Below are positions 15,519-23,713 of a stretch of DNA of 64,000 nucleotides, piece after piece. The stretch lies in contig NZ_JACSPU010000008.1 in the NCBI RefSeq assembly GCF_014836985.1, positions 24,862-88,861 of the forward strand, read 5' to 3'. The stretch is from Planococcus wigleyi. Lineage in GTDB: Bacteria; Bacillota; Bacilli; Bacillales_A; Planococcaceae. Numbering within the stretch: position 1 is the first letter of the stretch; every line of letters begins with the position of its first letter. Both the position numbers and the translations under genes were made by a program. The notes beneath the pieces are model-generated. The model worked only from the letters and a program-made list of their open reading frames with translations, was not told the DNA's origin and did not search any database.

Positions 15519-17318
15519 TTAAACCTCAGCAGATGTCAGCGAAATAAATTCCTCAGCATCCTGGACACATAAAGCGATTCCTTTTTCCCAGAACGCCTGT
15601 TGTGTAATATCTTCGCCCAGATGCTTCATTGCCAAGTCTTCGGCTGACATCACTGCTGTATCACGAAGCAAAGCCATATACTTTTCTTCAAAGCCGGTTC
15701 CTTCCTCAATTGCTTTCGCATAAACGCTTAATGAGAAAAGATAGCCGAAAGTATACGGGAAATTATAAAATGGCACATAAGTAATATAGAAATGCAGCTT
15801 GGATGCCCAGAAATGAGGATGTGTTGACGCCAATCCGCCTGCAAACCCTTCCTTCTGCGCCTGTTCCATCAATTCGTTCAATCGAGAAGCCGGAACGACG
15901 CCATTTTTGCGTTCTTCATAGAAACGGGTTTCAAACAGGAAGCGCGAATGGATATTCATAAAGAAAGCGACACTGCGCTGTACTTTATCTTCCAGCAACG
16001 CAATTTTCTCTTCTTTGGACTGCGCATTTTTTACAGCTGCATCCGCAACGATCATTTCAGCGAATGTGGATGCTGTTTCTGCAACATTCATCGCATAAGA
16101 GCGGTTCAATGAATGCACAGGGCGCAGTGCATAAGTGTGGAATGCATGCCCAAGTTCATGTGCCAGAGTTGCCACATTGGACATCGAGCCGCTATAGGTC
16201 ATGAAGATACGGGATTCTTCACTTAATGGCAGCCCCGTACAAAATCCGCCAGGGCGTTTGTTCGGACGGTCTTCCGCTTCAATCCAGCCCTTTTCAAATG
16301 CCTGCTGTGCAAACTGCTCCAATTCCGGCCCGAATTTCCCGAATTGCTTAAGGATGAATTCTGCACCTTCCTGATAAGAAAACTGCTGTGTGCTTTCCGT
16401 TACCGGTGCATCTACGTCGTACCAATCCAGTCCGTCTTTTCCAAGTAATTTTCCTTTCTGGTTTAAATACGCGACAAAAGGTTGCTTGTTCTTGCTGATT
16501 GCCCCCCACATGGCGTCCAATGTTTCTTCTTTCATGCGATTGATATGTAACGGTTCCTGGAGCGGATTATCCCAACCGCGCTTTTTATACGTTTCTAAAC
16601 GGAAACCAGCGATGGAGTTTAATGTTTTCGCAAAGAATTCTTCTTTATCTATCCAAGCTTCCTCTAATTTTTCATAAGATTCTTTACGGACTGCAGCATC
16701 TTTATGGGAACTTAGATTGTTGGCTTGCCCAACCGATAAGGTTTTTGGTTCGCCGTCGACTGTAACAGTAACGTTGATCTCTCCGACCAACATATCGTAC
16801 AACTGGCTCCAGCCATGATAGCCATCTACACTCAATGCCGTAATCAAGCTTTCTTCTTTTTCAGACAGCAACATCTTTGCTTCTTCACGCCATTCATTCA
16901 AAACGAAAGTGAAGTCGCGCAAAGGTTCTTCATTCAACAGTTCTGCCCAAACGCTTTCTTCTGTCTTCGCCAAATCCTGCTGAATTTTTTGGAAGGAATT
17001 TTGGAAGCAAGCTGATAAAGAAGAAGATTCACTATCCAGAATCGCCGCTTTTTTATCCTGTGTATTTTGGGCCATCAAACAGCCGATAAATGCACCGGAT
17101 TGGCTTAGGTGCTTCATCATTAAGCTCATCTGTTCCAGCAGATCAGCTACCTTTTGTGCATCTTCTTTTGCAGAAGGAACTTCGAACTGTTGGACCGATT
17201 CTTCGAACCCAGAAAGCTTTGTGGCCGCGTCATCCATATGCTGACGCAATTCCTGTGATTCGCTGCCTCCTGGAAATAATGTATCCAAATCCCATACTTC
17301 CGGATAATTGACTGTCAT
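15519..17318 (-). CDS. pepF: Oligoendopeptidase F (M3 family metallopeptidase)
   Basis: Cytoplasmic zinc endopeptidase of 599 residues that degrades peptides of roughly 7 to 17 residues. The catalytic HELGH lies at about residue 386-390 with the downstream zinc-ligand glutamate in ETASTFAEM. Length is normal for the family. The start at 17318 follows a CAGGGGG site by 8 nt; the frame extends to 17423, but without a ribosome-binding site. It is first gene of a pair with the GNAT gene. Confidence 0.92.
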   Translation of the reverse strand: MTVNYPEVWDLDTLFPGGSESQELRQHMDDAATKLSGFEESVQQFEVPSAKEDAQKVADLLEQMSLMMKHLSQSGAFIGCLMAQNTQDKKAAILDSESSSLSACFQNSFQKIQQDLAKTEESVWAELLNEEPLRDFTFVLNEWREEAKMLLSEKEESLITALSVDGYHGWSQLYDMLVGEINVTVTVDGEPKTLSVGQANNLSSHKDAAVRKESYEKLEEAWIDKEEFFAKTLNSIAGFRLETYKKRGWDNPLQEPLHINRMKEETLDAMWGAISKNKQPFVAYLNQKGKLLGKDGLDWYDVDAPVTESTQQFSYQEGAEFILKQFGKFGPELEQFAQQAFEKGWIEAEDRPNKRPGGFCTGLPLSEESRIFMTYSGSMSNVATLAHELGHAFHTYALRPVHSLNRSYAMNVAETASTFAEMIVADAAVKNAQSKEEKIALLEDKVQRSVAFFMNIHSRFLFETRFYEERKNGVVPASRLNELMEQAQKEGFAGGLASTHPHFWASKLHFYITYVPFYNFPYTFGYLFSLSVYAKAIEEGTGFEEKYMALLRDTAVMSAEDLAMKHLGEDITQQAFWEKGIALCVQDAEEFISLTSAEV

Positions 17319-17512
17319 AATTTTTCCCCCTGGTAAACTAAATTTTCTAAAAACACTTATTAGTATAACATTTTTTATTCTGAAACCGGAACAATATTCC
17401 ACTCCCTCCCATAAACTCTTCACCTTATCGCCATTTTTAGGGAATCTTTTGGAAATGGTTAATTGTTGATTGAAACGGCTACAGGTATACTGAAAAGAAG
17501 GAGGGATTTCGC

Positions 17513-18247
17513 ATGATTCGTATTTTGCTTATGACAATCGCTTTTCTCGCCGTGATTGTTACAAACGCTTTAGCAAACATTTTGCCGCTGAATGGCCAAA
17601 CAACCGGCGAAATTTCAAACCGGATTCTAGTTCTGTTTACGCCAGCCGGTTATGTATTTTCAATTTGGTCTATTATTTATCTATTGCTGGCCATCTGGAT
17701 CATCGCTTTTTGGGTGAATTTAAGAAAGGGACAAATCCCTTCATCTAAGATTGCCTTGTTTTTTATTTTAAGTTGCATCTTTAATATCAGCTGGCTGCTG
17801 CTTTGGCATTATGAATTTTTCATCTGGTCCATCGCCGCGATGCTCGGCTATTTGGTGGCATTGATCGCCCTTTACCTGCAATACAGCAACTCGGAAAGAA
17901 AGTTCACCGAACGGCTGCCGATTTCAGTTAACATGGGATGGATCAGTGTGGCAACCATCGCCAACATCAGCTTTGTGTTGACCTACCACAATTGGGGCGG
18001 CTGGGGGCTCAGTGACCAGCTGTGGACCGTCATCATGTTGACTGTTGCAACTGCGCTGGCACTGCATATCCGTTTCCATCATTTCGATATTCCCTTTGCT
18101 CTGGTCTTTATCTGGGCGTTTATTGGAATCGCCGTTAAACACGGTACAGGTGAAATGCTGGTGACAACTGCTGCCTTGTTCTTGAGCGGCGTCATTTTAA
18201 CCGGTATTCTATTAATTAAAAAAAGAACTGCCGAGGCAGTTCAATGA
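17513..18247 (+). CDS. TspO/MBR-related tryptophan-rich membrane protein
   Basis: Polytopic membrane protein of 244 residues with seven or so hydrophobic segments. TPAGYVFSIWSIIYL near residue 45 is the signature of the TspO-like tryptophan-rich sensory proteins, and the middle is rich in Trp. It is longer than classical TspO (about 160 residues), as in the Bacillales relatives of this group. The ligand is unknown (porphyrins for true TspO). AAGGAGGG lies upstream of the ATG. Confidence 0.8.
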   Translation: MIRILLMTIAFLAVIVTNALANILPLNGQTTGEISNRILVLFTPAGYVFSIWSIIYLLLAIWIIAFWVNLRKGQIPSSKIALFFILSCIFNISWLLLWHYEFFIWSIAAMLGYLVALIALYLQYSNSERKFTERLPISVNMGWISVATIANISFVLTYHNWGGWGLSDQLWTVIMLTVATALALHIRFHHFDIPFALVFIWAFIGIAVKHGTGEMLVTTAALFLSGVILTGILLIKKRTAEAVQ

Positions 18248-18249
18248 TT

Positions 18250-18292
18250 CTGTGGACAGACTCCGTTTGACGAGTTTGTCCACAGTTTTTTA
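18250..18292 (+). terminator. Rho-independent terminator
   Basis: CTGTGGACA / TTGTCCACAG stem with an inner ACTC/GAGT pairing, followed by TTTTTTATT. It ends the TspO-like gene. Confidence 0.8.
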
Positions 18293-18310
18293 TTGCTTTG
18301 AAATCGGCAA

Positions 18311-18345
18311 AAGGGATCCGGATAATCATCCGGATCCCTTTTTCT
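18311..18345 (-). terminator. Terminator of map (bidirectional stem)
   Basis: Perfect stem AAGGGATCCGGAT - AATC - ATCCGGATCCCTT flanked by A and T runs. It ends map on the minus strand and could also act on the plus strand. Confidence 0.8.
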
Positions 18346-18358
18346 ATAAATGCAAATA

Positions 18359-19111
18359 CTATTTATCCAGTTTAGTCAAAAGAATCGGTTCGCCTTTTGT
18401 CACAAGCACCGTATGCTCGATTTGCGCAACCAATGACTGATCCGGTGTGATGAATGTCCAGCCGTCTCCTGATTCCACGATATGTTCAGCTTTCTGTGAG
18501 ATAAACGGTTCTACTGCAAGTACCATGCCTTCTTTCAGGATGGTCGTTTCCCATGCATCATAATAGTTCAAAATGTGCTGAGGAGCTTCATGCAGTGATT
18601 TCCCGATGCCATGGCCAGTCAGGTTTTTAATGACAAACAAGCCTTGTTCTTTTGCTTCACGTTCCACTGCCTTGCCGATTTGGTTGAGTTTAGCGCCGGC
18701 TTTGACTTTTGTCATCGCACGGTCGAACGCAGATGCGGCTGCTTCACATATTTTTTCTTTATCCGGATGCCCTTCGCCTACAACAAAGGAAATTCCCGTA
18801 TCAGAGAAATATCCTTCATATGAACCAGAAACATCGATATTTACGATGTCACCATCCTGGATAACGCGATTGCCTGGAATGCCGTGCGCCACTTCTTCAT
18901 TAACGCTGATGCATGTATATCCTGGGAAATCATATTCTGATTTCGGACCGGAAACTCCGCCCAGCTCCTCGAATAATTTACCGCCCAAGTCGTCAATTTC
19001 CTTGGTAGTGACTCCAGCTTTGGTTGCTGCTTTCATCGCCTCGCGAATTTCAGCCACCATTTGGCCGGCTTTTTTCAGCATTTCAATTTCTTTATCAGTA
19101 GTTGCTATCAT
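18359..19111 (-). CDS. map: Methionine aminopeptidase, type I
   Basis: Cytosolic metalloenzyme of 250 residues that removes the initiator methionine. Type I motifs are visible: GDIVNIDVSG and FSDTGISFVVGE carry the two metal Asp ligands, TGHGIGKSLHEAP the His, and LAVEPF the Glu. It stands outside the ribosomal protein/secY cluster, so it may be the second, YflG-like copy; this is an inference. The ATG at 19111 follows GAAGGG by 8 nt. Confidence 0.92.
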   Translation of the reverse strand: MIATTDKEIEMLKKAGQMVAEIREAMKAATKAGVTTKEIDDLGGKLFEELGGVSGPKSEYDFPGYTCISVNEEVAHGIPGNRVIQDGDIVNIDVSGSYEGYFSDTGISFVVGEGHPDKEKICEAAASAFDRAMTKVKAGAKLNQIGKAVEREAKEQGLFVIKNLTGHGIGKSLHEAPQHILNYYDAWETTILKEGMVLAVEPFISQKAEHIVESGDGWTFITPDQSLVAQIEHTVLVTKGEPILLTKLDK

Positions 19112-19221
19112 CAATGACCCTTCTTTCAAGCTTTTCTATTCAAGAATTATACCACAAAATTAAACTGGAGGCTTCTTGACGAGTTTGGAAAACAAACATG
19201 CAATCTTTAACTTCTAAACAG

Positions 19222-19257
19222 AAAAAGAACTTTCCGGAATAAATTCCCGGAAAGTCC
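19222..19257 (-). terminator. Terminator of thiT
   Basis: Stem ACTTTCCGG / CCGGAAAGT with AT-rich loop, followed on the minus strand by TCTTTTTCTG. Confidence 0.75.
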
Positions 19258-19267
19258 TTTGCTTGTG

Positions 19268-19855
19268 TTAATTCGTATTAGCGGCTTCAGCATCCACTAA
19301 TCTTGGTGCCGCTGCAAAAAGTGCGGCACAGACAAAAGCGGCAAGCAAGAATACAGGTATCATGTAGGTAGCATTATAGATCGCTGAATAGATGACCACA
19401 TTGCCTTCAGCAAACATACCGAAAAACAGGATTCCCGTAATGACATGAACTAAATAACGCAACACTGATGCAATCAACACCCCTGCGACAATAGCGGCCA
19501 ACATCTTGCCGGTTTGCTTGGCATGCGCATGCTGCAGATACTTGGTGCGCATGACACCAGCCAGTCCTACGACACCGTAAGCCAGAAGATAATCCAATAA
19601 AACCTGCATGACAACAAATCCGAATGATAAAGGCGCGACAGAAATAAAGCCCGAAACAATCTGCAGCAACCCCACCAATATTCCCGTCAGTACACCGGCA
19701 GCGACCCCTCGCCTAAATGCAATTAAAATAATCGGGATCATCACCAGACTGACCGAACCTCCCTGCGGCATCCGGAAAGAAACAAAATCCAATACAAATC
19801 CAAGAGCTGCAAAAATGGCAATCTCCATCATCAACAATACTTTTTTATTTCTCAT
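19268..19855 (-). CDS. thiT: Thiamine transporter ThiT (ECF substrate-binding subunit)
   Basis: Membrane S-component of 195 residues with six hydrophobic segments that binds thiamine and works with the shared EcfAA'T module encoded elsewhere. The family is recognised from the N-terminal MEIAIFAALGFVLDF, PQGGSVSLVMIPII and the loop around GFISVAPLSFGFVVMQ. A strong AAGGAGG precedes the ATG. The gene lies behind a TPP riboswitch with a transcription terminator, which supports the substrate call. Confidence 0.93.
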   Translation of the reverse strand: MRNKKVLLMMEIAIFAALGFVLDFVSFRMPQGGSVSLVMIPIILIAFRRGVAAGVLTGILVGLLQIVSGFISVAPLSFGFVVMQVLLDYLLAYGVVGLAGVMRTKYLQHAHAKQTGKMLAAIVAGVLIASVLRYLVHVITGILFFGMFAEGNVVIYSAIYNATYMIPVFLLAAFVCAALFAAAPRLVDAEAANTN

Positions 19856-19913
19856 GACTTCCTCCTTAATGTGTTGTGCACATCACCAGAAGGGCCGTGA
19901 ATAAAACCATATT

Positions 19914-19946
19914 AAAAACGGCGTCAGGACAGAGCCTGGCGCCGTT
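19914..19946 (-). terminator. TPP riboswitch expression-platform terminator
   Basis: Minus-strand hairpin AACGGCGCCAGG - CTCTGT - CCTGACGCCGTT followed by TTTTAAT, between the aptamer and thiT. One mismatch interrupts the stem. Confidence 0.8.
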
Positions 19947-19964
19947 GTAAGAGCCGGTTTCCAT

Positions 19965-20046
19965 CCACATCCCTGCGCAAGTGTTAACTTACAGGTTCAA
20001 AGGGTAAGAACAGATTGTTCACTCTCAGCTAAAGCTCCCCTTGTGG
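19965..20046 (-). ncRNA. TPP (THI-element) riboswitch
   Basis: On the minus strand the aptamer starts CCACAAGGGGAGC and closes with ATGTGG (P1). It contains the conserved GCTGAGAGTG and the CCCTTTGAACCTGT pyrophosphate-sensor segment, then GCGCAGGGA. All the hallmark TPP elements are in order. Together with the downstream terminator it should turn off thiT when thiamine pyrophosphate is plentiful. Confidence 0.95.
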
Positions 20047-20075
20047 TGTATACAAATATTTATTCAGTCACCTGT

Positions 20076-20104
20076 ATTGTACACAAGGCCTCTTTCTAAT
20101 GCAA
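20076..20104 (-). promoter_or_regulatory. Sigma-A promoter of the thiT riboswitch transcript
   Basis: Minus strand TTGCAT, 17-nt spacer, TACAAT, placed about 30 nt before the aptamer. Confidence 0.7.
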
Positions 20105-20197
20105 GGCTGTTTTAAGTAGCTCTGACAGGGTAAAGTGATGGTAGTGAAAAAATCCGAAAGGTGGTGGAGGCAGCCGGGATTCTGGGTTGCCGAATGA

Positions 20198-21271
20198 ATG
20201 ATTGAATTATTGAAGGAATTGATTAAAATTCAAAGTGATACAAAAGAAGCAGCAAATGAAGCTCTCCTTTTTTGTGCCGACTGGCTGAAACAAAAAGGAG
20301 AAATGGTTACTGTCCACGACAATAAAGGCTACTTGATGCTCACTGCTGAGAAAGGACAAGGCAATGAGACCATTGTTTGGAATGGCCATGTCGATGTAGT
20401 TCCTGGCCATAAAGAACAGTTTGTGCCAGTCGAAGAACAAGACCGCATTTACGGACGCGGCGCAGCTGATATGAAAGCGGGTGTTGCAGCAATGATGCAA
20501 GCTTTTATTGAACTGGAGCCTAGCGGTTTGAACCGAAAAGTTCAATTACATATTGTCACCGACGAAGAGATCGGTGGCCGCAATACATCTAAGTGGTTGG
20601 TCGAGCAAGGCTTCCATGGTGATTTTGTTATTTGCGGAGAACCGACAGGCTTAAAAGTCGGATTGCAGTCGAAAGGGATTTTACGAATGGATATGGTTTT
20701 CAAAGGCAAGCCCGCACACGGCAGCCGCCCTTGGGAAGGCATCAATGCCATCGAATCCGCTATGAAATTCCATATGGCTGCAACAGAGCTGCCATTCCGG
20801 AAAGAATCTACTGAGTATTATGAGCAGCCATCGGTGAACCTGCCGATCATTAAAGCAGGAGACCGTTATAACGTGGTGCCTGAAACGTGCGAAATGTCTT
20901 ATGACATCCGTTTTATGCCTGGACAGGATAAAGAGGAAATCGTTCGGCAATTAGCAGAATTAGCTGAGACCTTGAACATCGACATGGACTATAAAGCTTC
21001 AGGTTCAACACCTGCGCTGACAACAACAAAAGAAAACCCATTTATCCAGACTCTGCAAAAAGCGATTCTCGAAACGACTGATAAAGAAGCCGTATTATTC
21101 GGCCAGCACGGTGCAGCCGATACACGGTATTATGCAGCCGTCACCGGCGGCGAAGGTGCCATTGAATTTGGACCAAGTGGAGATGACTGGCATGGCAACG
21201 CCGAGTATGTCTTGATTTCCAGCGTCCATGAATACAAAGACATTCTGCTGGCACATGCGCAATCAGCGTAA
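20198..21271 (+). CDS. M20 family metallopeptidase (ArgE/DapE-like deacylase)
   Basis: Zinc amidohydrolase of 357 residues. Metal ligands and catalytic residues are visible: H64 in NGHVDVVPG, D91 in YGRGAADMKAG, the catalytic Glu in TDEEIGGR (about 123), the EPTG motif, and the terminal His in DWHGNAEY. The family removes acyl groups from amino acids such as acetylornithine or succinyl-diaminopimelate; which one cannot be told here, since no arg or dap genes are adjacent. A stop codon lies directly before the ATG, so no longer start is possible. The Shine-Dalgarno is weak (GGTGG far upstream). Confidence 0.85.
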   Translation: MIELLKELIKIQSDTKEAANEALLFCADWLKQKGEMVTVHDNKGYLMLTAEKGQGNETIVWNGHVDVVPGHKEQFVPVEEQDRIYGRGAADMKAGVAAMMQAFIELEPSGLNRKVQLHIVTDEEIGGRNTSKWLVEQGFHGDFVICGEPTGLKVGLQSKGILRMDMVFKGKPAHGSRPWEGINAIESAMKFHMAATELPFRKESTEYYEQPSVNLPIIKAGDRYNVVPETCEMSYDIRFMPGQDKEEIVRQLAELAETLNIDMDYKASGSTPALTTTKENPFIQTLQKAILETTDKEAVLFGQHGAADTRYYAAVTGGEGAIEFGPSGDDWHGNAEYVLISSVHEYKDILLAHAQSA

Positions 21272-21337
21272 AAATGTTTGCACACTGCCCGATTCGGGAA
21301 AATACTAATTACTAACCCTATGATTGGAGAGATTTAT

Positions 21338-21487
21338 ATGGCAATTGGACGACTAGTGAAATCCGCGATAAAATATGGCCCCATCGCTTATCCGATTATC
21401 CGTAAAGTATTAAATAAAAGAAAACAAGGAAAAGCTGGGCAACCGGCTTCTACACAGCAAACTCCGACGCGTGGAAAAAAACGCTAA
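21338..21487 (+). CDS. Small basic protein (49 residues)
   Basis: The ATG at 21338 follows TTGGAGAG by 7 nt. The protein has a hydrophobic first half (VKSAIKYGPIAYPIIRKVL) and a very basic tail with Lys, Arg, Gln and Thr. A strong terminator follows 3 nt after the stop. I do not recognise the family; membrane-peripheral or nucleic-acid binding are both possible. The upstream in-frame ATG at 21278 has no ribosome-binding site. Confidence 0.6.
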   Translation: MAIGRLVKSAIKYGPIAYPIIRKVLNKRKQGKAGQPASTQQTPTRGKKR

Positions 21488-21490
21488 AAC

Positions 21491-21529
21491 AAAAAGTTCC
21501 GGCATGAAATTCATGCCGGAACTTTTTTT
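21491..21529. terminator. Bidirectional terminator
   Basis: Perfect stem AAAGTTCCGGCATGAA / TTCATGCCGGAACTTT (ATG loop region) with A and T runs on either side. It serves the 49-residue gene and the converging GDSL lipase gene. Confidence 0.85.
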
Positions 21530-21553
21530 AGGCTATAAGTTGCTTTTGATGTT

Positions 21554-22471
21554 CTAAATAAAAGGCATTGCTTCCCGCAAAGCCAGGTAACCGGTCGGAC
21601 TATGATTGGATGGCCGCTGAGCTGTCTCTTCAGTCTCACTGCCCTCTTCTTCCTGCCCTCCATCACCATCCTGCTCCTCCGCTTCCATTATCTGTTCGAA
21701 TGTCAATGGATTCGGTGGCGGCAATTCAAAATCTTCAACTGTCCACGTTGCCTGATATTCATCAAAAAACGCATTGGCCATTGCCTGATAGCCAGCCGCA
21801 TTCGGATGGACGTCAGCTGCATTCGGAATTTTTTCTACAGCCTCATCGCCGAATGATTGGTCTACGGAAACAAATGTCGCTCCTGCTTTTTCAGCGGAAC
21901 GTTCCAGAATTTCATTCAGCCGGTCCAGTTGTTTGGCTGTTCCGGATTTTTGGCTGTCACGGACATGCGGATAAGCGAAATAATAGCCCATCACATAAAC
22001 ATCCGCATTCGGAGAGAGCTCAGTCAGCTCAGCCAAAATCAACTCCATATTCTTTCTTGCTTCATTGAGTGCAAAATCTGCCTGGATCTGCTGGAAAGTC
22101 AGCGATCCCTGTGCCGGATCGTCTTGGACCAGGCGCAGCAAATCATTCGCTCCAGCTGAAACGGTAATGAGGTTGGCCGATGCCAACACGCTCTTCGCTT
22201 CATCCGACTGGATGCTGTCTAATACGTCAGCTGTTGTAAATCCCGGAAACGCCAAATTTTTCGAGTAGAAAGCCATAGGCTGATTGCGTGACAATTCCTG
22301 TGCAATCATGTCGGCGTACCCAGCATCTATCTCGCGTTCAGGTGTTTGCCCTGCCGCCAGCGAATCACCGATAGCGATGTAAGCTGCCGGAATCTTGAGT
22401 TCTGCTTGTGCCGAAGCAGTTCCGCTGAAAAGCAGAAGGCCAGCCACTGCCGCGATCCAATACTTTTTCAT
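21554..22471 (-). CDS. Secreted GDSL/SGNH-family lipase or esterase
   Basis: Protein of 305 residues with an N-terminal signal peptide (lysines, hydrophobic core, likely cleavage after TASA at 21). The nucleophile block is AIGDSLAAG with Ser37, the block III Asn is in SAGANDLL, and the catalytic Asp/His pair is in DVHPNAAGY. A Glu/Asp/Gly-rich stretch near the C-terminus (EEQDGDGGQEEEG) is probably disordered. The ATG at 22471 follows AGAGG by 8 nt. It is third in the operon helicase - M29 aminopeptidase - lipase. Confidence 0.88.
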   Translation of the reverse strand: MKKYWIAAVAGLLLFSGTASAQAELKIPAAYIAIGDSLAAGQTPEREIDAGYADMIAQELSRNQPMAFYSKNLAFPGFTTADVLDSIQSDEAKSVLASANLITVSAGANDLLRLVQDDPAQGSLTFQQIQADFALNEARKNMELILAELTELSPNADVYVMGYYFAYPHVRDSQKSGTAKQLDRLNEILERSAEKAGATFVSVDQSFGDEAVEKIPNAADVHPNAAGYQAMANAFFDEYQATWTVEDFELPPPNPLTFEQIMEAEEQDGDGGQEEEGSETEETAQRPSNHSPTGYLALREAMPFI

Positions 22472-22483
22472 GTCATTCACCTC

Positions 22484-23713
22484 TTAGAATGCCCAATTTC
22501 CGTTCCGGAAGATAGGCTCTTTTGAACCATCGGCGGTGATTCCATCAATATCCATGTTATCGCTGCCAATCATGAAATCTTCATGGACGATTGATGTGTT
22601 CAAACCGATGGCTTCCAGTTGATTACGTTCCAGATCGCGTGCCCCTTCATAGCAAGTCGGATAAGAGTCGCCGATTGCCAAATGGTTCGAAGCATTTTCA
22701 TCAAACAAGGTATTGTAGAACAGAATATCGGAATCGGAAATTGGCGAATGATGCGGCACCAACGCCACTTCCCCTAAATAAGCCGCTCCTTCATCTGCAG
22801 TGATCATTTCATTGAGAAGTTCCTGCCCCGTCTCCGCTTTAGCTTCAACAATTTTGCCTTTTTCAAAGGTCAGCGTAAACCCATCAATGACATTGCCTTG
22901 ATAAACCAATGGCTTCGTATTACGGACTTTGCCGTCGACTCCATGTTTTAACGGCACCGTATAAACTTCTTCTGTCGGCATATTGGCGATAAACGGATTG
23001 CCTTGAGGCGTTTTTGAAGCGCCGGACATCCAAATATGTTTGTCGGGAAGTTCAATGGTCAATTCTGTGCCAGGTGCAGTGTACTGCAACTTCACATAGC
23101 GTTTATCGTTTAATTGAGCAGCGCGCTGTTCCAGCAAAGCGATATGGTTTTTCCAAGCTTCGACCGCATCACCTTCGCCGATACGCACTGTTTTGAAGAT
23201 GGCTTGCCATAAGGCGTCCATCTGTTTTTCAGCCGGCAAATCCGGAAAGACTTTTTGTGCCCATTTCGGTGAAGGAATAGCGACGATCGACCAAGCCACT
23301 TTATCTGTACCGACCGCTTGGCGATAACGCTCCAATGCTTTGCCGGCAGATTTTTGTGAATCAGCCAGGCGCTTAGTCGGGATGCCTGTCAGCAAATCCG
23401 GATCTTCAGCGTCAATCCACAGGAAGGCCCCGCCTGTATTGATCACTTCATCGCGTTGAACGACAGACCATTCCGGATATTCCTGAAATGCCTCATCTGG
23501 CGCCAATTCGAAATGCGTCCGTGTCAAAACAGGATCTTCATAATTGACTTGGACCCGCTTGGCCCCTGCCTCATATGCTTTCTTGACAACCAGGCGTGTG
23601 AATTCAAGCGTGTCAGTCGTCGTATTGATTACGATTAATTGTCCTTTTTGGACATTCAATCCTACATAAACCGTCAAATCAGCATATTGCTCAAGCTTCT
23701 CTTGAAAATTCAT
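22484..23713 (-). CDS. M29 family aminopeptidase, paralogue 2
   Basis: Metallo-aminopeptidase of 409 residues, colinear over its whole length with the one at 10685-11917 and sharing the active-site segment VPHHSPISDSDILFYNTLFDE and the C-terminal IGSDNMDIDGI. The ATG overlaps the stop of the upstream helicase gene (ATGA), so it is translationally coupled to it. The two paralogues differ in many surface positions, so this is an old duplication. Confidence 0.9.
   Translation of the reverse strand: MNFQEKLEQYADLTVYVGLNVQKGQLIVINTTTDTLEFTRLVVKKAYEAGAKRVQVNYEDPVLTRTHFELAPDEAFQEYPEWSVVQRDEVINTGGAFLWIDAEDPDLLTGIPTKRLADSQKSAGKALERYRQAVGTDKVAWSIVAIPSPKWAQKVFPDLPAEKQMDALWQAIFKTVRIGEGDAVEAWKNHIALLEQRAAQLNDKRYVKLQYTAPGTELTIELPDKHIWMSGASKTPQGNPFIANMPTEEVYTVPLKHGVDGKVRNTKPLVYQGNVIDGFTLTFEKGKIVEAKAETGQELLNEMITADEGAAYLGEVALVPHHSPISDSDILFYNTLFDENASNHLAIGDSYPTCYEGARDLERNQLEAIGLNTSIVHEDFMIGSDNMDIDGITADGSKEPIFRNGNWAF

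Noticed and set aside
18606..19163. 185-residue frame antisense to map
   Set aside because: Shadow frame within a clearly functional map gene; no ribosome-binding site.
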